DNA of 64,000 nucleotides, taken from NCBI GenBank assembly GCA_036852015.1, contig JAANDG010000480.1:1-64000 (forward strand), in the 5' to 3' direction. The notes beneath the pieces are model-generated. The model ran no database searches. It was given only the letters and a program-made list of their open reading frames with translations, and was not told the origin of the DNA. The stretch comes from Pelodera strongyloides. Lineage: Eukaryota > Nematoda > Chromadorea > Rhabditida > Rhabditidae. Position numbers and translations under genes: made by a program. Shown here one piece after another: positions 11,362 through 22,079 of the stretch (positions within the stretch are counted from its first letter, which is position 1; every line of letters begins with the position of its first letter).

Positions 11362-11437
11362 GTGTTCGAACGGGGATCGAACCCGCACCCTTGGCTTTAA
11401 TCCTGGCCAATGCGTTTACCATTACGCTACCGGCACC
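11362..11437 (-). repeat. tRNA-derived sequence (A and B boxes)
   Basis: The minus strand reads GGTAGCGTAATGGTAAACGC, then a 13-bp imperfect anticodon-like hairpin, then GCGGGTTCGATCCCCG. Both pol III boxes are strong, but the ends do not form an acceptor stem. Confidence 0.5.
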
Positions 11438-12081
11438 TACCATCAATTAACATTCGCATGCGATTTGAGGGTCCGCAATTGCATCACACAGTGTACGTAC
11501 AACTGCCCGGGCGGTACTTCACACTTCACCATAACCCAATAAAGATCACCGATACTGGAAGCATATTCATATGTTGTGAACTAGTTTATTACATTTTTCG
11601 TATAGAAATCTTTATTATAACCCTCAGCGAAACACACTAATGAACAGTGAAGCCACTGAGTAAACCTATACGGAAACAAATTGTAAACTGAAAAAGGCCA
11701 GAAATAACACTGCACAATTTTCTTACTTTTTGAAAAAAAGTTCGACGAGAGCTAACCTGTTTACCCTAAACCAACTTAACTATCGAGAAAGTTTGAAGTT
11801 GCTTGGTCAAATAGTTTTTGAGGAATGTTATAAAAAGAGGAAAAATGTCGCAGACCCTCGGAGAAAACCAAAGAGCGCTAGGCACGCAACCGCGCGCCTA
11901 GCCCCAACACACTGCTACGCAGCTAAGCAAAGCAAAGGAACTTTCAAAAACTTCTGGTACAGATTTTTCTGTCGATTGTATTTTAAAATCAATAAATAGA
12001 GTCACCCTTTTATTATCTGAATACTGGCAATAAGAGATCCACAATAGTTAATACCAAAACGTAATCTATAAACTACTTGAG

Positions 12082-14729
12082 TTACGTAAGTTTAAACCCT
12101 GTCGTCTTCTCCCAGTCTTGATCTCCCAGCATGTCGTACATTTGCAGATTTGCCAATACCATATTCGCAATTTCCTAAAAAAAAATCACTTGGTTTTAAC
12201 TTGTGATATGCTATGTAAATCTACATTAGATGCGGCAGCAATAATATGCTAAACGGGGTGACGCCCAAACGGCCGTGGGCCGCTTGCTCATGGCTCGACG
12301 TGTGCTAATACAGAACGAACAAAAGTGTTTGCTTGTTGTACGGGACCAGTTGCGTGCTCCAGTGCCTGGACGTCAGACACACTACCAATCATTAGCGTTT
12401 GTGCCATATGAACGCGAGAGGTGTGCGGCCATTATACTTAGAGTTCAGGCGACGAATATGTGTAAAGGGATATGTGCGTTTTCCAATAAAGTGATTTGTG
12501 ATCTAGTCATAAACTATATAGAATTAAACCTGCTAGCTTTCATTATAACTAAAGAACACGTTATGAAATTCTGCAACACAAAAAATTCTCCCACCATGCA
12601 ATCTGTTATAATCAGGATGAGTTTCGAAGTTCGTAGCGCTAGTCTTTCCGGTGCGTTTTCCGGTAGCCGCTGTCTGTTGTAAGCAATGAGCGCATTTGTA
12701 AACTTTTGACAGCAATGGCGCACATGCGGCACCGCTGCGGTGGAGAGGCCAGGCACTGAAAAACACAATTCACCTTTTCGATACAAAAAAAACTTTTCAA
12801 ACACAACACTGAACAATTTTCCTCGAAGCAAACGCGGCTTATTTATATCGTGTTGATGGTTTGTGTTTGTGATGGTTTGATCGTCGAATAAACCTGTGTA
12901 CTATATTTTTTCAATTGATTAAATGAAGGCAAGACCTCTCAAGGCTGGTCAGGCCAAAGTTTAGTTTGATTGCATGAACGAAAAATTGGGGTATTGGACG
13001 AGTGGGGGTCGAACCCACGACCTCTGGATTACCGGTCCAGTATGCTAACCACTACACTACCGCCACCCACACCCAAATTTGGGTGTGGGTGGCGGTAGTG
13101 TAGTGGTTAGCATACTGGACCGGTAATCCAGAGGTCGTGGGTTCGACCCCCACTCGTCCAATACCCCAATTTTTCGTTCATGCAATCAAACTATATTTTT
13201 TCAGTGAGGGGCTAGTTAAGACAAGATTAAGCACTTAAAGGGACGGGCCCATCAAAATAAACCCATATTTTGCATGTTTTTATAATTTGTATAAAGGGGG
13301 TTTATTATAATATATGTACACTAAATTTCGGCTAGACTTTATCCCGCTGAATTTTTTCGGTGTCGATAAACGCATAAGTGTACCGTAGATGACACACAAT
13401 TGCACCTTTATTTTCTTGTCGCGCGTCCCGGGGGAATATGGCTATATAGACAGATGGTCTCCCGGGTCCCAACCAGAGTGAGGTATCCTCGGGAGACACG
13501 GTAAGGAAATAAGGGTGCAATTGTGTGTCTTCTACGGTACACTTATGCGTTTATGGACACCGAAAAATTTCAGCGGGATAAGGTCTAGCCGAAATTTAGT
13601 GTACATATATTATAATAAACCCCCTTTATAGAAATTATAAAAACATGCAAAATTGGGTTTATTTTGATGGGCCCGTCCCTTTAAAGTGAAATATCGGCCG
13701 GTTTTTGAAACGCGTCTCAAGTACTTGCATTCCTATGCATTTATGCATGCTGCATGAGAAAGCAGGTGCACGCAATGCGTTTCAAAAACCGGCCGGTACT
13801 TCGCTTTGATGCTAAGCACAACTCTTTAAATATGTTGACCTTGTTAGCTTGCACTAACCGTGATAAAACAGTATGATCGCTAACATTAATGAATGTTCTG
13901 TTTCGTCCACAGACAGATCGCGCAGTGATTTAGATGCATTCATGAGTGCTTTCGTCGCGTGCCTGCAATTGCTAATTGCTACAAAATGATCGGCTTGGTT
14001 TGCACCTCAAAAATTAATGTGAAGAAACTCATACAGTAGTCGTAATAATAAACTTCGTCTTAGGGTATCTTTTTGATTGCATATGTTTCTATGTGTGTAT
14101 CAATAAACTATTATAAACTGTATCCTTAATAGTGTTGCAACGCAGTTAAATCTCTCTCCCATTCCCTCTCTCTCTCTCTTTCACTCGCGAATTATAATCG
14201 GTAAGCATGCAAAAATGAAATCACGTAATGTCCGGTATGCATTGTTGATGTGAGATGGACGGAAAATAGGTGCCATTTGAGTAAGCGATGCCCAAATTCT
14301 TCATATTGGTCGACCATTGCGTGAGCTTTAACAAATAGAACGGAAGGAATCGTTTGCCGCGCAAAACCGCCTAAATAACAATGACGACAATGAAGTATAA
14401 GCACAATATTGCTGACGCAAAATGATGTAACACTTGACTTGTTGTGAGCGCCATGCCCCAGGGGCCAGTAGACCAAGGGTAGGTCCTGTTATAGATGCGG
14501 AAAAGGGTGCATGAGCAGCACTTTTTGGCGAGCGAAGCAGGTGTGCCACAAGTGCGCCAGAGGTGCGCCAACAAAAATTGAGTGTTTTAAACTTGCGTAC
14601 CTGATCTGCAGAAGAAAGTATCTGGTATTCAGGCATTGCGTCCAGTAGGTCATTCATAAACACGCGCATTCGGCGAAAGTCTTCAGTGACGTCACTAATC
14701 GACGCAGGGCGTTCCGCGGTAGGGCTAAG
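12082..14729 (-). CDS. Nuclear hormone receptor, ligand-binding domain exons (gene NR-C)
   Basis: Five exons chain in phase on the minus strand: 14729-14601, 14370-14225, 13962-13859, 12734-12595 and 12174-12082, ending in TAA. They encode about 205 residues of a nuclear receptor ligand-binding domain. The first exon ends in the helix-3 type segment PEYQILSSADQ. The next has FLPFYLLKLTQWS and YSNGTYFP. The third has SLRDLSVDETEHSLMLAIIL, the 'L-x-x-E...LKAI-LF' helix-7/8 signature. The fourth has a helix-9/10 segment ending APERLALRTSKL. The last ends YDMLGDQDWEKTTGFK. Introns hold a tRNA palindrome and TTAA elements. Upstream, at a distance interrupted by a gypsy element, exons at 19598-20001 fit the position of its DNA-binding domain. 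The family would bind lipophilic ligands in the nucleus; the ligand is unknown. An exon for the start of the LBD may be missing. Confidence 0.8.
12962..13193. repeat. Perfect 232-bp palindrome with two tRNA-like units
   Basis: Positions 12962-13077 are the exact reverse complement of 13078-13193, with no spacer (axis AAA|TTT). Each arm contains a tRNA-like unit: the A box TAGTGTAGTGGTTAGCATA, an anticodon-like hairpin CTGGACCGGTAATCCAG (loop with GGT, threonine-like) and the B box GGGTTCGACCCCC. The acceptor stems do not pair, so the units are tRNA-derived rather than proven tRNA genes. The palindrome lies in an intron of the NR-C gene. Confidence 0.9.
13235..13684. mobile_element. TTAA-flanked foldback element, family B (copy 1)
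   Basis: TTAAAGGGACGGGCCCATCA at the left and GGGCCCGTCCCTTTAA at the right. Arms of about 200 bp flank a central GTCTCCCGGGTCCC region. A nearly identical copy lies at 49388-49838, pointing to recent mobility. The right TTAA is shared with a family E element (13681-13808). Confidence 0.8.
13681..13808. mobile_element. Family E foldback element abutting family B
   Basis: TTAAAGTGAAATATCGGCCGG to GGCCGGTACTTCGCTTTG. It uses the same TTAA as the right end of the family B element. Confidence 0.6.
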
Positions 14730-14872
14730 CTATAAAAGACAAGGTACATGTTAACATATTTTTTCTCCGATAAGGTTTAGCTGCTGGATTGCGCATCAAT
14801 TTGTTCGCAAACTACTTTACTTATCGAGAATCCTGCCACAAATCTTGAACACTTACATGAAAATGATGTGTT

Positions 14873-15205
14873 TTGAAGGGACAGGCCCAGCAAAGTAAAC
14901 CTATATTTACGATACGTTCATAATGACTATCAAGCATTCTTCTTACAATATATACAAACTAAATTTCACTTTTATTCGCACTGGAAAACCTTTTCCGATA
15001 TCAACGTATATGTGTACCGTAAAACCGCAAATTCCTTGTTGTCTATGCAAATTTATCGTGAAATTATAATGCGATTAAAATTTGCATATATAGCTTTGAA
15101 ACCTGCACTTTTATGGTATACATATACGTTGGTAATAAAAATGCTTGATAGTCATTATGAACGTATCGTAAATATAGGTTTATTTTGATGGGCCTCTCCC
15201 TTTAA
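14873..15205. mobile_element. Family A foldback element (copy 2)
   Basis: AAGGGACAGGCCCAGCAAAG to GATGGGCCTCTCCCTTTAA. It ends 21 bp before the first in-frame codon region of the gypsy polyprotein. Confidence 0.7.
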
Positions 15206-15225
15206 GGCGGGTAAATGTAAATGCA

Positions 15226-18200
15226 ATGCTTCAAGGAGGTCACACGTTTTTGAAAATACGTTTTTTGTCTTCGCGAACTGCCGGCCGCAGGTTCGTTACC
15301 GTTCTGATGAATGAAAGGAAGGTGCGACTTCAATTGGACACCGGCTCGGATTTGACATTGATATCCGAGGCCACATGGAAGTTGCTCGGTCAGCCAAACT
15401 TGAAATCCCCAAGTATAGTCGCTACCGCAGCCAATGGAGAGCAGCTCGAACTGTTTGGTTCATTCGAGTGCAACGCTTCTCACCAGGACGAACGGATCGT
15501 CGAGATCGTTCACGTCACCGCTAGGAAGAATCTCCTAGGCCTGGACTGGTTAGAGCGATTCCCATCATTCAGATCCATGTTGGATGCTGTTTGTAACCGG
15601 GTCTCTGGAAAAGCTTCCATCACTACATCATCTACAGAAGAATCTGCTGCGACGTACGTTGATACGCTCAAGACGCAGTTCTCAGATGTATTCTCCACCG
15701 AGCTTGGTCTGTGTAAGAAGACGCAAGCGAGCCTCCAGCTCAAGAGAGGGGCAAACGCCGTTTTTCGCCCTAAGAGGATGGTACCCATTCACTACAAGGA
15801 AAACGTGGAAAAAGAGCTGGACCGGCTAGAGCAACTTGGAGTCATTGAGCGTGTCACATATTCTCCGTGGGCCGCTCCGATTCTCTGTGTAAAGAAACCG
15901 AATGGTAGTGTGAGAGTCTGCGCCGATTTCAGTACAGGACTGAACGATGCATTGGAAGACTTCACACATCCGATTCCCACAGCAGAAGACATTATGACAA
16001 CACTGAACGGTGGAACCGTCTTCAGTTCGCTCGACTTTAAGGATGCCTACCTCCAAGTCGAGTTAGAGGACGACTCCAAAGGCTTGCTCGTGATCAATAC
16101 TCATCGAGGGTTGTACAGATACAACAGGCTATGTTTCGGAATCAAGACAGCTCCTGGGATCTTTCAAAGGATCATGGACGCTATGATTGCTGGACTCGAT
16201 GGCTGTTGTGCGTACCTCGATGACGTGATTGTTTCTGGTAGAACGCTACAGGAACACAATCGGAACCTAGATGCCTGTATGAAACGCATCTCGGAGTATG
16301 GTTTCCACGTCAATTTCGAGAAGTGCACCTTTGCTGCAAGAGAGATAAGGTACCTTGGGATGATTATCTCGGCAGAAGGTCGCAAGTCTGATCCATCCAA
16401 GATAGAGCCAATCTTGAGGATGCCCGAACCGAAAGACGTCAGTCAGCTACGCTCTTTCATCGGAAAGATCAACTACTACGGCAGGTTCATTAAGGAGCTG
16501 CACAAGCTGCGTGCACCCTTCGACGAACTTTTGAAGAAAGATGTCAAATGGAACTGGAGTAAAGAGTGTCAGAAGGCGTTTGACGAGGTCAAGAAGATCG
16601 TTGCCTCGCCAATGCTGCTAACCCACTATGATCCCAAGAAGGAGTTGGTCCTAGTCACGGACGCATCTCAGTACGGTCTAGGCGCGGTGCTGCTACATCA
16701 GATGAGTGATGGTACGCAGAAAGCAGTCGAGCACGCTACACGAACTTTACTGCCAGCTGAAAAGAACTATGGCCAGATCGAGAAAGAAGGTCTCGGTATC
16801 TTCTGGGCTATGAGAAAGTTCTACAAGTACCTGATGGGTCGCAAGTTCACTCTCGTAACCGATCACAAACCTCTCGTGTCGATTTTCGGATCGAAGAAGG
16901 GTATCCCGGTGACAAGCGCCAATCGTTTGCAACGTTGGGCTGTCTACATCAAAGGTTTTGATTTCAAGATCGTATTCAAACCTACAGCCGAAATGGGATG
17001 CGCCGATGTTCTCTCCAGATTGATTGAAAATCAGGAAGAGAGTGAGGAAGACAAGGTGATCGCAAGAGTTGAAACGGAGATGTTCAGAGACGAACACTAC
17101 CGTACCATTGCCGCCCTACCAGTTACCGCAAATGTTCTTCGTGAGGCTACAGAGAAGGATAAGACGCTGCAAGCGATCCTGAAAGCTCACAGAACTGGTA
17201 ATTGGCCAACGAAATGCTCCAAAGACATCAGCCAGTTCGCAAATAGACAATCGTCATTGTCAGAATCGAACGGAATCCTCTTGTTTGGTGAAAGGATAGT
17301 CATTCCTGCCACACTCAAGGGACGGATTCTGCGACAGTTGCACCAAGGGCATCAAGGAATTGTTCGAACCAAGTCACTCGCGAGATCGCTAGTTTACTGG
17401 CCATTCATTGACGAGGACATTGAGAACATGGTGAAAGCCTGTGTCAACTGCAGTCGTGCTCAGAAAGCACCGACTAAGACCAATTTGGAATCGTGGAGCA
17501 AGGCAAGTGTTCCTTGGGAACGAGTTCACGCTGATTTTGCTGGTCCACTGGAAGGAAAGTACTATTTGATTGTCGTTGACGCATATAGTAAGTGGCCAGA
17601 AATCATGGTGATGGACCGAATCACTTCGTCTGCCACGATCACGAACATGAAGAGGATTTTCTCACAATTCGGCATGCCACAGACGCTGGTAACAGACAAC
17701 GGAACACAATTCACAAGTGCTGAATTCGCGTTGTTCTGTGCTAAGAATGGAATTAAGCACAAGAGGTGTGCTCCATTTCACCCGCAATCGAACGGACAAG
17801 CGGAGAGGTTCGTCGACACATTCAAGCGGGCGCTGCTGAAATTGAAAGGGGAGGGAAGTCCGGCAGAGAATCTTCAAACGTTTCTGATCTCATACCGGAT
17901 GACGCCGTCGTCTAGTGTTCCTGAAGGCAAGTCGCCAGCTGAAGCATTTCTGAATAGAAAGCTGCGCACATCATGGGATTTGTTGAAACCCAGGCCTGAA
18001 AGGAAGATCGTCAAGGACGATCGTATGGAGAGTCAGTTTAACAAGAAGCACGGTTCGAAGGCTACAGTCTTCAATCCCGATGACTTAGTCTATATCCTTG
18101 ATTACAAAGTACCAAGTAAGCCTTCGTGGATGGAAGCAACGGTTGTAAGCAAGAAGGGAAGTGTGATGTACGATGTGAGGATTGAAGGTCGGAAAAACCC

Positions 18201-18234
18201 TTATCCGCCGTCATGCAAATCAGATGAGGCCTAG
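15226..18234 (+). CDS. Ty3/gypsy pol polyprotein (protease, RT, RNase H, integrase)
   Basis: The open frame of 1002 codons holds, in order, an aspartic protease with LDTGSD at residues 37-42, a reverse transcriptase with the catalytic YLDD at about 330-333, an RNase H opening LVTDAS near 476, an integrase zinc finger (HQGHQG at about 706-711, CVNC near 739) and a DDE integrase core (D about 770, D about 824 in TDNGTQF, E about 860 in NGQAERF), a D-53-D-35-E spacing typical of retroviral-type integrases. The first codons are not a natural start, as gag and the junction are missing. The frame ends early: the natural C-terminus continues in another frame (18182-18547) after a one-base change in the A run near 18195. 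Confidence 0.9.
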   Translation: MLQGGHTFLKIRFLSSRTAGRRFVTVLMNERKVRLQLDTGSDLTLISEATWKLLGQPNLKSPSIVATAANGEQLELFGSFECNASHQDERIVEIVHVTARKNLLGLDWLERFPSFRSMLDAVCNRVSGKASITTSSTEESAATYVDTLKTQFSDVFSTELGLCKKTQASLQLKRGANAVFRPKRMVPIHYKENVEKELDRLEQLGVIERVTYSPWAAPILCVKKPNGSVRVCADFSTGLNDALEDFTHPIPTAEDIMTTLNGGTVFSSLDFKDAYLQVELEDDSKGLLVINTHRGLYRYNRLCFGIKTAPGIFQRIMDAMIAGLDGCCAYLDDVIVSGRTLQEHNRNLDACMKRISEYGFHVNFEKCTFAAREIRYLGMIISAEGRKSDPSKIEPILRMPEPKDVSQLRSFIGKINYYGRFIKELHKLRAPFDELLKKDVKWNWSKECQKAFDEVKKIVASPMLLTHYDPKKELVLVTDASQYGLGAVLLHQMSDGTQKAVEHATRTLLPAEKNYGQIEKEGLGIFWAMRKFYKYLMGRKFTLVTDHKPLVSIFGSKKGIPVTSANRLQRWAVYIKGFDFKIVFKPTAEMGCADVLSRLIENQEESEEDKVIARVETEMFRDEHYRTIAALPVTANVLREATEKDKTLQAILKAHRTGNWPTKCSKDISQFANRQSSLSESNGILLFGERIVIPATLKGRILRQLHQGHQGIVRTKSLARSLVYWPFIDEDIENMVKACVNCSRAQKAPTKTNLESWSKASVPWERVHADFAGPLEGKYYLIVVDAYSKWPEIMVMDRITSSATITNMKRIFSQFGMPQTLVTDNGTQFTSAEFALFCAKNGIKHKRCAPFHPQSNGQAERFVDTFKRALLKLKGEGSPAENLQTFLISYRMTPSSSVPEGKSPAEAFLNRKLRTSWDLLKPRPERKIVKDDRMESQFNKKHGSKATVFNPDDLVYILDYKVPSKPSWMEATVVSKKGSVMYDVRIEGRKNPYPPSCKSDEA

Positions 18235-18547
18235 GACTGTCACCAACAGAAGTCGAGCCTATGACATACTGATTGATGCATTCGACATCGTCCCACTTCC
18301 ACGTTCGAACGTGAATGAGTCCAGACCGGTTATTCCGCTGACTCCACCTGCTGTACCAGACACAGTCGAGGACGTAGCAACGGCTACCGTCCAAGACGTG
18401 GTTACTGATGATGAGGAGCTCTTCGAAGACGCTGCCTCTGGCACACCGCAACCCGTCGTGACAACTACACCTGCTGTACGTCGATCAACAAGGAACAGGA
18501 ATCCACCACGAAAGTTGGAAATAAATCCGGGCAATAAGCGCTACTAA
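18182..18547 (+). pseudogene. Frameshifted C-terminal tail of gypsy integrase
   Basis: This frame takes up where the pol frame loses register (around GGTCGGAAAAACC). It ends RRSTRNRNPPRKL, the basic tail commonly seen at the end of gypsy integrases. The middle is acidic and T/V/P-rich. The break may be a real mutation or an error in a short A homopolymer. Confidence 0.65.
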
Positions 18548-18601
18548 GTCATAGCATTATTATTGTTGTTTTAAGTATAACTTAAATACTAAGGTCGGAG
18601 G

Positions 18602-18970
18602 TGTTAGGTATCAGTATAATACCTAAGAGTTGTTATTGTTTATAGTTTGATGTTTCACTAACATGTGTTAATCACTATATGTGCTCATTGATCTTTGGTC
18701 GCTAAAGGATCAATGTTTCGTTCGCTAATTATATAATTGCCTGAGGCAAGTGCAATTATAAGTCAATTGTGTTACTAGCCAAATGTATGTTCTAGATAGC
18801 ACGTAGCCATGAGTATATAAAGGGCTACTGCTACACATTCGGTGATTCTTATTACGTTGTCATTAACGCCCACTACTGTGTATAATAAACTCTATATCTA
18901 CACGGTCTGCTATTCCTCTCTTGTCTGCTCAGTCTGTAAGTATACAGAAGTAATATCTGTATACACAACA
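18602..18970 (+). repeat. 3' LTR of the gypsy element
   Basis: It begins TGTTAGGTATCAG just after a purine-rich tract and ends CTGTATACACAACA, giving TG...CA ends. A TATA box (GAGTATATAAAGGG, about 18811) and a poly(A) signal AATAAA (18884-18889) mark the U3-R region. The lack of a second copy in the window means the ends rest on these motifs only. Confidence 0.7.
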
Positions 18971-19118
18971 GCATGAAACCACGAAAATGCATACTTTGAA
19001 TTTGAAGACATTCGAAACGTGGACCTACTTATACCAAGCTACTTGTACCGCCGTGTGCCTACTTATGAACTGAATCCTCACAAACAACAAACAGACGAAA
19101 TGTGTTCACTTATATAAA

Positions 19119-19230
19119 GGGGCTTCCACGTATGCCAATAACCGTGCGTTAAACGTGAATTTTTAATATGAAAATATTCTCGTGTAGTTCCAAAATACGG
19201 TATATTTTTAAGCATACTTGGCAACCCCAT
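19119..19230. mobile_element. Family F foldback element (copy 4)
   Basis: GGGGCTTCCACGTATGCC to ATACTTGGCAACCCCAT, with TCTCGTGTAGTTCCAAAATAC in the interior (inverse orientation). Confidence 0.55.
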
Positions 19231-19597
19231 AATAGGATACGTAAATAACCTTCGTTCGGCGCACGGAAAGAAAGCCGTTGGGGCTTTTCAATCGTGCATC
19301 ACCACCCAGAGAAGCCGCCCTCCGAAGTGAGCACAGAAGTCGTGTTATAAGTCTGGAATAAAAACTATTATTCTTATTTTGCTTTCTCTCTGCGTGTTCT
19401 TTGTGGGGTATGGTACGCTCACCCGATACGCCGCATGCGTTCTAGATATGCATCCATCTAACTTCTTTATGCGTTCGATACCTTTTATTATTATTATTAA
19501 ATTTATTATTATCATTATTATTATTAAATTATTACGTTGTGGTTTCTTCCGGCTTCGCCAAATCTTTTTGCTTTAGCTCAATAGTTTCAGAGTTCAC

Positions 19598-20001
19598 CCC
19601 ATGGCAGCTAGCCTTCTGATGGTCAGACAATAACTCGCAGGCCTCCATTCTGAATATTCTAAACTTACATCGTTTTAATATGATATTGTGACAAATTTAA
19701 AACCAACACCCGGCGACGGAATCATGGGCGATCCCTCCTGGCCCTAGCCCGAAGAAATCGAGCAATTTGTCATCTGCAACTCGTCGCCTATTCTCAGGAG
19801 CTTTGCGGCACAAGTCATAAGCTTTGCAACCTTATAGTACATCGTTGGATACATAAAAACCGGAAAGACTTTTTGCTAAAAAAAAAACAGTTTTACTATG
19901 GAAAAAGATAACATAACGCTCGAAAAGGAAGGAGAGCGAGGCATGGAGATATTGCAATTGTCCGAATAAAATGTGAAGTGTTGAACAAAGTGCACAGATC
20001 G
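19598..20001 (-). CDS. Putative nuclear-receptor DNA-binding region with half of the zinc ligands lost
   Basis: Three minus-strand exons chain in phase: 20001-19918 (starting CG ATC TGT, like the zinc-finger exon at 37.4 kb), 19830-19710 and 19649-19598. The last ends in phase 0, matching the ligand-binding exon at 14729. The first reads ICALC and then SFLFER. The second reads CKAYDLC, then PENRRR, FFGLGPGG. Against the intact paralogue, this aligns with PQNR-x-R, F-x-G-x-x-P-x-G and C-x5-C. The first cysteine pair of each finger is kept, but the second pair is replaced (HASL for the first finger, R and A for the second). It may be a receptor that no longer binds DNA through zinc fingers, or a decaying gene. 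If exon 3 is not spliced at 19598, the frame stops at 19542. Confidence 0.45.
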
Positions 20002-20489
20002 CTAAAAGAGAGAGAGAGAGCAACTAGATACTAGCTCAACAAAAAGGGGCATTCCTGTTCGCATTTCAACGTGCAGTTTTGAAGAATGCTTGCAGAATAC
20101 GGAGAAGAAAGGATTTTGCAAAGTGTTAGCGCGGGTATTGTGTGTGCGCACGGTACGCGTACACACTATACACGCGGTAATGTACATAGAGGTCAGAGAA
20201 TGGTCAGAGAACAGTTTCTGAGGTCAAAACACACTATGAACGAAAGAAAGTAGAATATATAAAGGTGCACGATTGAAAAGAAAAAAAAAGCGAAAATTTA
20301 TCAGATTATGCGTTATGCGTGACTGTGCAGGTATATCCGTAAAGCGCATCACAGTGACTCGTTGTTTGCTACAAGCTGTGCCATAGTTGAAGGACAAATT
20401 TATTGATCACAGTAATATAATATTTGGAAGCCGTCCGTTTTCGATTCAAAAATATGATTCACGCTCACCTGTTTCGCAAACCATCCGCT

Positions 20490-20595
20490 CCCTCTCTCTC
20501 GTTTTCTCTCTCTCTCTCTTTCTCTCTCTCTCTGTTCTCCTCCCTCCCCCCTCCTCTCTCTCTCTCTTTCCTTCTCTCTCTCTCTCCTCTCCCTC

Positions 20596-20631
<36 letters not shown>

Positions 20632-20632
20632 A
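20490..20632. repeat. CT-rich microsatellite
   Basis: Long runs of CT and TCC repeats. Open frames through it encode only low-complexity serine/leucine. A similar tract lies at 26285-26455. Confidence 0.85.
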
Positions 20633-20639
20633 ACTTCTA

Positions 20640-21857
20640 ATAGTCACAGTGAGAATTACTCCACAATTTCACTCCTACATAAAAGAGATACTGGAAGATA
20701 TTACTATTTATACATTAATGTGTAAGACGCATATCGAACGCCCCCTTGCTTACCTACATGCCGCACAACGCGAGGTGTAGCCCTTTACTGCAAACAAAAC
20801 TCTTTTCCGGGAGCAAACACTTTACCATATACTTCCGCGTTAGGGTTACCGTATGCGAGTATGCCCGGCCCCGCCTCACTAATTGTAAGCGTAACAAAAA
20901 TATAAGAAAAGTAGGAAACTTATACACAAAATACAAGGCTACATTTAGAAATATAAGAAAAATTGCAAAGATAAAGTTGCACTGTAATTCCAATAGTTGG
21001 ACACCATCAACCGCTAACGCACATAAGCGTATGGGTATACGTACAGAACCGGTGTGTCGAACAGCTAATAAATTCACCGAAGTGTAGTCATATACTTGCA
21101 TGCATTACTATGACACGTGCGAGAGTAACAATTGACGGCTCTATAAAATATTACTACACAATAGAGTTCGTTGATATAACAGAGAAAGTGAATGCGCCAA
21201 ATAGCATATAAAAATATAAAAAAAAATCAACAAATAACTTTTGGTTATACTGTAATAGTTCGTCGGCCAAATAGTTTATTAGAATATTTATGTTCCTCTT
21301 CGGATTTTTCAGCGAAAAACAGCAAAACTATATTTTTTTCCCCATTTCGAAATTTTGTTACCTATAACGCCCACAGGGTGTGGTGATTGGCATACTGTAT
21401 GTGAAATTTCATGCAAAAAAGCTAACATTGCAGCGATTGCGCTCTCTTACCAGTCGAGAAACCAACCGGAACATAAATGCGGTGTTATATGCAAAAGTCA
21501 CCATCGAAGCAAGCGCTGCGTGCAGGTTTGAACCTGGCGCTGATTCGGCGAACTTTGAGCGCAAACAAGAGACCAAAGGAACGCCCTAGTACATAATAAA
21601 GTTCACTGATCAAAAGTTTTTTTAAAAGAAATCGTAGAGTCTCGCACCGCCAACCTTGAAGAGCTCTTTTTTTTCCTCAAACTCACAAGGTGGAGGCGCA
21701 TAAATGCGATAATAAAGCCGTATTGAACCTACGTTGGGAAATTTGCATATGATGCGAATATCCGAAAGTGTCCTATGTAAATTGGTGCCGGAAGGCCGGA
21801 CGGGCACCGAAGTTGCATAGGATATAAGTATCATATGCAAATTTCCCAAAATTTCCT
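20640..21857. other. Intergenic stretch, nothing recognised
   Basis: Short frames on both strands lack splice context, motifs or a paralogue in the window. 21641-21850 contains an imperfect inverted repeat (TTGCATATGATGCGAATATCC / GGATATAAGTATCATATGCAA). Confidence 0.4.
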
Positions 21858-22079
21858 TTAAAGGGATAGGTTCATCTCAAATCACCTCTCTTTTTATTGT
21901 TTTTATTGATAATAGCGCAAATATCATGCACAATGAAAATTGAATCAATAACAGAACAATACGACTCGTAGAAGAAGCTTCCTTTATTGGAAGCTAGTTG
22001 ATCGGAAGTCAAAATCTAAACTCAAAAACTAATACCGTACACAGATCGCGCAGGCTAATGGCAATTAGCCAAAAGCCAA

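Larger units (their letters stand above)
9840..12081. other. Intergenic stretch with repeats
   Basis: No supported protein-coding exon is seen. It contains a half family E element (about 10130-10234), a TTTG microsatellite (10436-10496) and two tRNA-like sequences on the minus strand (10953-11012 and 11362-11437). Confidence 0.45.
15206..18970 (+). mobile_element. Ty3/gypsy retrotransposon, 5'-truncated
   Basis: A pol polyprotein is followed by a C-terminal segment, a purine-rich tract (18588-18601) and a 3' LTR (18602-18970). No 5' LTR, primer binding site or gag frame is found upstream, where a family A foldback element ends at 15205. The element is therefore truncated at its 5' side and cannot be complete in this window. 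Confidence 0.85.

Noticed and set aside
12962..13193. Two functional threonine tRNA genes
   Set aside because: A and B boxes and the anticodon-like loop are present, but the 5' and 3' ends do not form an acceptor stem and the base before the anticodon is C instead of T.
20387..20725. Serine/leucine-rich protein
   Set aside because: It is a translation of the CT microsatellite. The tract at 26285-26455 gives the same type of false frame.
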